In this document: positions 59,855-64,000 of the stretch, one piece after another
How the letters are laid out: the number at the start of each line of letters is the position of its first letter
How positions within the stretch are numbered: the first letter of the stretch is position 1
From: Asaia prunellae JCM 25354
GTDB lineage: Bacteria > Pseudomonadota > Alphaproteobacteria > Acetobacterales > Acetobacteraceae
Direction: 5' to 3'
DNA: 64,000 nt
Assembly (NCBI RefSeq): GCF_000613885.1
Contig: NZ_BAJV01000016.1
Span: 1 to 64,000, forward strand
Translations under genes and position numbers: made by a program
Notes under the pieces: model-generated
What the model saw: only the letters and a program-made list of their open reading frames with translations
Told to the model about the DNA's origin: nothing
Databases searched by the model: none

Positions 59855-60463
59855 TCAGGCAGAAAGCAGCTCTGCTTCGGCGAACTCATAATTGGCAAGC
59901 TTGTCGAGGTAGTTGGTGATGTAATCCGGGCGGCGGTTACGGAAGTCGAGGTAATAGGCGTGTTCCCACACGTCGAGACCCAGAAGGGCGCGTCCCTGGC
60001 TTTCGGCGAGAGGATTCGAGCCATTGGCGGTCTTTGTGACGGCGAGTTTGCCATCTGTGCCAAGAACAAGCCATGCCCAGCCTGAACCGAATTGCGAGAT
60101 TGCTGCCTGCTTGAATGCAGCCTTGAAGGCTTCCAGCCCGCCCAGATCGGAATCGATCTTGGCTGCGAGTTTGGAAGGAACCTTGCCGCCATCGGGGGTG
60201 AGGTTCTTCCAGAAGAGAATATGATTCCAGTGCTGGCCCGCATTGTTGAAGACAGGGGCCTGAGCTGCATCGCCTTTTACGGCGAGAATGATTTCGTCGA
60301 GGCTCTTGCCCTGAAGCTCGGGCTTGGCTTCAACAAAGCCGTTCAGTGCCGTGACATAGGCCTGATGGTGCTTGCCGTGATGAAGTTCGAGTGTTTCCTG
60401 GCACATGCCTGATGCGGCAAGCGCGCTGGTCTGGTAGGGGAGGGACGGCAGTTCAAAAGCCAT
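59855..60463 (-). CDS. sodB: Superoxide dismutase (Fe type)
   Basis: This Fe/Mn-family dismutase detoxifies superoxide, relevant for strictly aerobic, oxidative metabolism. Metal ligands are the His in ELHHGKHHQAYV, His in GQHWNHILFW, and Asp/His in GLDVWEHAYYLDF. FGSGWAWLV is conserved. The Gln in NNAGQHWNH favours the Fe or cambialistic type. Length of 202 residues is normal. It is monocistronic. Confidence 0.95.
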   Translation of the reverse strand: MAFELPSLPYQTSALAASGMCQETLELHHGKHHQAYVTALNGFVEAKPELQGKSLDEIILAVKGDAAQAPVFNNAGQHWNHILFWKNLTPDGGKVPSKLAAKIDSDLGGLEAFKAAFKQAAISQFGSGWAWLVLGTDGKLAVTKTANGSNPLAESQGRALLGLDVWEHAYYLDFRNRRPDYITNYLDKLANYEFAEAELLSA

Positions 60464-60573
60464 GGTCTCGTCTCCTGGACTATCATGGTGGGGACAAAGC
60501 GGAGCTGCTTGGTCCTACAACGCAGCTATGGCGCGCAGAGGGTTTCGTCAACCCGTCAGGGTGTCCTGGCCCG

Positions 60574-61473
60574 TCAGGCTGTTTCTTCCGGCTCGTGCTG
60601 ATGGACCACACTCTTCTCGATTGCCCCGAGCAGAGCTGAGTAATCGTCATTGGCGTGATGTCTGGTGGCAAGACCAAGTGCTTGATCCGCAACTGCAATG
60701 GAGGGGCAGAAACTGTGCGTGTTGCGTGCTGCTGACACAAGCAGCCCCATATCCTTGGACATGAGGCGCGTCGGGAACTGGGCACTGAAATCACCACGTT
60801 CTGCAGCGGCAAGCTTGCGTTTGTGGTGGGGAGAGATAACAGCTACCTGACCAAGTGCATCATAAAGCATCTTGCGGTCCAGGCCGCTTGAAAGGCCGTA
60901 GCCAACCGCTTCCGCAATCACGTTGAGGGTAGCACCCATGATACCGTTGATCACGAGTTTGAGGCGTGTACCGGCGCCAACGGCGCCGGCATGAACGATG
61001 AGTTTGCCTATTGCACTGAGTACCGGGCGCGATGTCTCGAGATCTTCGTGCGATGCGCCAACCAGCATAACCAGCTCCCCCTTTTCGGCTTCGGGTGTGC
61101 TGCCTGACATGGGAGTATCGACAAAGCGCAACCCCCTGGTCGTGGCCAGGTGATGCAGTCTTTCGGTAGCTTCCGGTGAGATTGTGCTGGTGTTCAGAAT
61201 GAGTGTCCCTTTCTGCGCACCTGCGAGAAATCCCTCATCGCCTTCTGCCGAGGAGAAAATCGCCGCGTCGTTGGGAACGCAGAGAATGAGGATGTCGGAT
61301 TGCGCGGCAAGCGTCGCAGGTTTGTCGATGACGGGTGTCTGCGTATCCTGCTGTCGCCCGGATGGGGTATAGGCGCAGACATGGTAACCGGCTTTTCTGA
61401 GATTTTGTCCCATCAGTGCACCCATGGCGCCATAGCCGACAAATCCGATAGTGGTTGAATTGCCCTCAGTCAT
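60574..61473 (-). CDS. NAD(P)-dependent beta-hydroxyacid dehydrogenase
   Basis: This is the 3-hydroxyisobutyrate/tartronate semialdehyde reductase family: Rossmann motif GFVGYGAMGALMGQNL, substrate motif FVDTPMSGSTPEAEKGEL, and catalytic Lys region GAGTRLKLVINGIMGATLNV. After beta-2 the sequence is AYTPSGR, lacking the acidic residue of NAD enzymes, so NADP is more likely. The substrate is unknown; glyoxylate or succinic semialdehyde reductases look similar. The start is ATG 61473 or 61482. Confidence 0.9.
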   Translation of the reverse strand: MTEGNSTTIGFVGYGAMGALMGQNLRKAGYHVCAYTPSGRQQDTQTPVIDKPATLAAQSDILILCVPNDAAIFSSAEGDEGFLAGAQKGTLILNTSTISPEATERLHHLATTRGLRFVDTPMSGSTPEAEKGELVMLVGASHEDLETSRPVLSAIGKLIVHAGAVGAGTRLKLVINGIMGATLNVIAEAVGYGLSSGLDRKMLYDALGQVAVISPHHKRKLAAAERGDFSAQFPTRLMSKDMGLLVSAARNTHSFCPSIAVADQALGLATRHHANDDYSALLGAIEKSVVHQHEPEETA

Positions 61474-61769
61474 TTTCGTCATCCTTCTGCACGTTCTTAT
61501 CGCTGATTAAAGCCTCGTTGGGACACGGGTTGCGCTTTTGATACAGGCAGGATTCAGATTGCCCCCGGAGAAGGGGGCAGCTGGACCTGAGGCTTCAGGC
61601 GTGATCGTTGCGTCATTGATGAAACAAATGCGTGCTACGGCAGGGTATGATGACCACCTCCTGTCCTGCGACTACCTGTCGGGTTTCCTGCTGGAGTGCG
61701 CCATACAGGAAATTTCAGGCTTGGTCGTGCCGCTCTCAGTAGATCGATATTATTGCTGCGCTGAATGTC

Positions 61770-62375
61770 TCAGTCATCGAGCTCGTCGTCATTGACGATG
61801 TCAGCCGGATGCCGGACTGGCGTCGGGCGCGGACGGGCGGGTGAGTCACCCTGACGGCGGGTAAATTCGCCGGCAATATCGCCAAGCTCGATGAACTGAT
61901 CGACCTGACGACGCAGATCGTCACCTATTAAAGAGGGAGTCGAGCGAAGCGAGGACACAGCCGTGACGCGTACTCCCCGTCTCTGGACAGCTTCGACAGC
62001 GCGGCGCAGGTCAGCATCACCGCTGAAAATGACTGCGTGATCGATACGATCAGCCAGTTCAAGGAGATCAACGACGAGCTCCACATCCATGTTACCTTTC
62101 AGGCGGCGTCGACCGGACTGATCGGTAAATTCGCGTGCACTTTTGGTCACGAGCATGAAACCGTTATAAGCAAGCCAGTCTGTCAGAGGCTTGAGAGGCG
62201 AGTATTCTTCTGTCTCGGGTATGGCGGCATAATAATGTGCGCGCAGGAGCTTCGTATTGCTTTTGAAATAGCGAAGGAGCCTTCTGTAATCTACTTCAAA
62301 GCCAATGGTTTTTGCGGTGTAGTAGAGACTTGAACCATCAATAAATACAGCGGTTCTCTCATTTTTGTCGAGCAT
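61770..62375 (-). CDS. NYN-domain (LabA/DUF88-like) protein
   Basis: The 201-residue protein has a PIN-like NYN nuclease fold: first acidic site AVFIDGSSLYY, then GNMDVELVVDLL, FSGDADLRRAVEAV and RGVRVTAVSSLRS. The four acidic residues expected for metal-dependent RNase activity are present. A basic/Pro tail (PARPRPTPVRHP) follows. The cellular RNA target is unknown. It is divergent from rpoZ. Confidence 0.92.
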   Translation of the reverse strand: MLDKNERTAVFIDGSSLYYTAKTIGFEVDYRRLLRYFKSNTKLLRAHYYAAIPETEEYSPLKPLTDWLAYNGFMLVTKSAREFTDQSGRRRLKGNMDVELVVDLLELADRIDHAVIFSGDADLRRAVEAVQRRGVRVTAVSSLRSTPSLIGDDLRRQVDQFIELGDIAGEFTRRQGDSPARPRPTPVRHPADIVNDDELDD

Positions 62376-62648
62376 CTCTAGCCTATTTCAGAAGATTAGT
62401 GGAATTTGCGGCCGTTGCGCAAAGAATAGTCTCGAAACGAGGTTTAACGAATTATAGAGCGAGAATATAGTGATATCATTGCTCTATCATCATATTATGG
62501 CATCTGATGTGGTTGTGGCAGCAGTAATCTGCGGTCTTTCAGGGCTTTTGCCCAACAGTGGTCTTCCAGAGGAAGTTTGCCTGGAGACGGTGCTTATGCT
62601 AGATGATGTAATTCTCGTGGATCTGCGTATATTGGTTGGGAAGAGTCT

Positions 62649-63047
62649 ATGGCACGCGTAACCGTTGAAGATTGCATCGAAAAGGTTCCGAACCGCTTCG
62701 AGCTCGTTCTCCTTGCTGCCCAGCGCGCGCGCGGTCTTTCTCGTGGCGAAGAAATGACCCTTGATCGTGACAATGATAAAAATCCGGTCGTGGCCCTGCG
62801 TGAAATTGCTGAGGAAAAGGTCAATCTCGGCACATTGAAAGATGGGATTGTTCGCGGCCTTGCCCGCGCACCGGAACCCGAGCCTGTCGATGAAGAGGTG
62901 ATGGATCTTATTCCGACGGATCAGAATATCTTTGGTCTGCAGGATGTTTCTTCCGAAGAAGAGCATGCGCATATGGCTGAAACGATGTCCTCTGCTGAAC
63001 TCGAAGCCTCATTTGAGGCCGAATTCGGAGGGCGTGGCCGTCGTTGA
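62649..63047 (+). CDS. rpoZ: RNA polymerase omega subunit
   Basis: Omega helps assemble RNA polymerase and is part of a ppGpp site. The N-terminus [28 protein letters not shown] is characteristic. The 132-residue form has the longer acidic C-terminal tail seen in Alphaproteobacteria. The RelA/SpoT homologue follows after 76 nt, a conserved pairing. Confidence 0.96.
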   Translation: MARVTVEDCIEKVPNRFELVLLAAQRARGLSRGEEMTLDRDNDKNPVVALREIAEEKVNLGTLKDGIVRGLARAPEPEPVDEEVMDLIPTDQNIFGLQDVSSEEEHAHMAETMSSAELEASFEAEFGGRGRR

Positions 63048-63123
63048 TCGCTTCTGATGTCGGATCATTCCGTGATCCGGTGTCACAACTGATATTTTTG
63101 GTGTTGTGGGAGAGAGTACCGGC

Positions 63124-64000
63124 ATGTCTGACACCCTTCTCCCTGGCGCCGACGTCCCCGCTTCCGTGCCGTCCATTGCGGGTTTGCTGCGCAGGATAGC
63201 AGGATATGATCCGCATGCGGATCTTTCGCGCATCGAAGAGGCCTATGCTGTCGCTGAAAAGGCGCATCGTGAGCAGAAGCGTGACAATGGTGAGCCCTAT
63301 ATTATCCATCCTATCGCCGTGGCGAATATTCTTGCCGGCTTTCGGATGGACGTACCTTCCATCATGGTCGGTCTGCTTCACGACACTGTCGAAGATACCG
63401 GAATAACCCCGGCCTTTCTGAAAGAGCATTTTGGAGAGACGGTTGCCAGTCTGGTTGATGGCGTAACCAAGCTGACCCGGCTTGAACTGCAGTCGGATCG
63501 TACGAAGCAGGCCGAGAATTTCCGCAAGCTCGTTCTGGCAATGTCGCGTGATATCCGCGTCCTGATTGTCAAGCTTGCCGATCGTCTCCACAATATGCGT
63601 ACGTTACACTATGTGCAACGCCAGGACCGGCGACTGCGCATTGCGCGCGAGACGATGGATATCTATGCGCCCCTCGCCGAGCGCATCGGCATGGATCGCG
63701 TCAAGACAGAGTTGCAGAATCTGTCTTTCGAGCAGCTTGAGCCGGAGGCAGATGCGACAATCCGGGCCCGTCTCAATTTCCTGCGTGGCCATGGGGCCGA
63801 TATCATCGAACAGATACGGACGGAGCTGAAAGCGCTCTGTGCCGAAGTGGGGCTGGATCACGTCGATGTAACCGGGCGTGAAAAATCGCCTTATTCTATC
63901 TGGGCCAAAATGCAGAAGCGCAACGTCGCTTTCGAGCAGCTTTCTGACATCATGCATTTCGTGTTATCGTTCCTTCACGGGATGCCTGTTACGCGGCTCT
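63124..64000 (+). CDS. spoT: RelA/SpoT-family (p)ppGpp synthetase/hydrolase, partial, frameshifted
   Basis: The gene starts at ATG 63124 and runs off the right edge. The visible part is the HD hydrolase domain (GEPYIIHPIAVANIL, GLLHDTVEDT, KLADRLHNMRTL) and the start of the synthetase domain (YSIWAKMQKRN, FEQLSDIM). With His-Asp intact, hydrolase activity is expected, so this is likely a bifunctional Rsh. The frame breaks near 63954: adding one G gives IMAFRVIVPSRDACYAAL, the conserved synthetase sequence. A hairpin (63061-63079) sits between rpoZ and the start. Confidence 0.92.
   Translation, partial: MSDTLLPGADVPASVPSIAGLLRRIAGYDPHADLSRIEEAYAVAEKAHREQKRDNGEPYIIHPIAVANILAGFRMDVPSIMVGLLHDTVEDTGITPAFLKEHFGETVASLVDGVTKLTRLELQSDRTKQAENFRKLVLAMSRDIRVLIVKLADRLHNMRTLHYVQRQDRRLRIARETMDIYAPLAERIGMDRVKTELQNLSFEQLEPEADATIRARLNFLRGHGADIIEQIRTELKALCAEVGLDHVDVTGREKSPYSIWAKMQKRNVAFEQLSDIMHFVLSFLHGMPVTRL

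Noticed and set aside
62440-62455. TTTAACGAATTA upstream of rpoZ as a CtrA site
   Set aside because: Only one half-site matches, with no second TTAA at 7-nt spacing; AT-rich intergenic DNA gives such matches by chance.
1-64000. Defence island, CRISPR array, prophage or biosynthetic cluster
   Set aside because: I looked for arrays of repeats, transposases, integrases, restriction or toxin-antitoxin genes and large modular synthases; none is present.

Overview
The window is chromosomal DNA of an acetic acid bacterium (Acetobacteraceae, Alphaproteobacteria), probably near Gluconobacter, Asaia or Kozakia. The evidence is the protein sequences, the moderately high GC, a complete pentose-phosphate gene set with a transaldolase-glucose-6-phosphate isomerase fusion, a CtrA-type regulator, and the order ruvC-ruvA-ruvB-ybgC-tolQRAB-pal-cpoB-tilS-ftsH-glmM. 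I see no insertion sequence, prophage, CRISPR array, rRNA or tRNA. Nearly all of it is core chromosome.

Layout. 1-3.2 kb: start of a divergent exported protein, then secA. 3.2-17.7 kb: one long plus-strand block of yebC, ruvC, ruvA, ruvB fused to ybgC, tolQ, tolR, tolA, tolB, pal, cpoB, tilS, ftsH, glmM and thiD, covering DNA repair, envelope constriction, tRNA decoding, membrane proteolysis and cell-wall/thiamine precursors. 17.6-24.6 kb: mostly minus strand, with ctrA, unknown genes, an M29 aminopeptidase, hisC, an ankyrin protein and a metallo-beta-lactamase-fold hydrolase. 25.0-35.8 kb: pentose-phosphate/gluconate cluster tkt, tal-pgi, gnd, zwf, HAD phosphatase, pgl, rpiA, gntK. Terminators after tal-pgi and after gnd divide it, and zwf to gntK forms a tight operon. 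36-43 kb: lipoprotein, MFS transporter, VOC protein, trmJ, cysS, MATE exporter and a BON-LysM protein. 43.4-51.7 kb: rpsD, prfC, a 47-residue membrane protein, ompA, aroK-aroB fusion, xerD and accA. 51.7-59.4 kb: CinA-like protein, SMP-30 lactonase, acetyltransferase-Nudix fusion, Rieske oxygenase divergent from a TonB-dependent receptor, and a DUF815 ATPase. 59.4-64 kb: yajC, sodB, a hydroxyacid dehydrogenase, a NYN protein, rpoZ and the start of a RelA/SpoT gene.

Two things stand out. First, thirteen otherwise intact genes carry 17 reading-frame breaks, 16 of which are repaired by adding one base, usually in a short homopolymer. Several of these genes are normally essential (glmM, cysS, tkt), so this looks like a systematic sequencing or assembly deletion error, and I treat the genes as functional in the cell. 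Second, the CtrA homologue has Glu at residue 51, where CtrA normally has its phosphoacceptor Asp, and Ser at residue 8 in the acidic pocket. It is encoded beside tandem TAACG direct repeats spaced one helical turn apart. This suggests a cell-cycle regulator that works without phosphorylation and may autoregulate, and it is the most interesting biology I find here.
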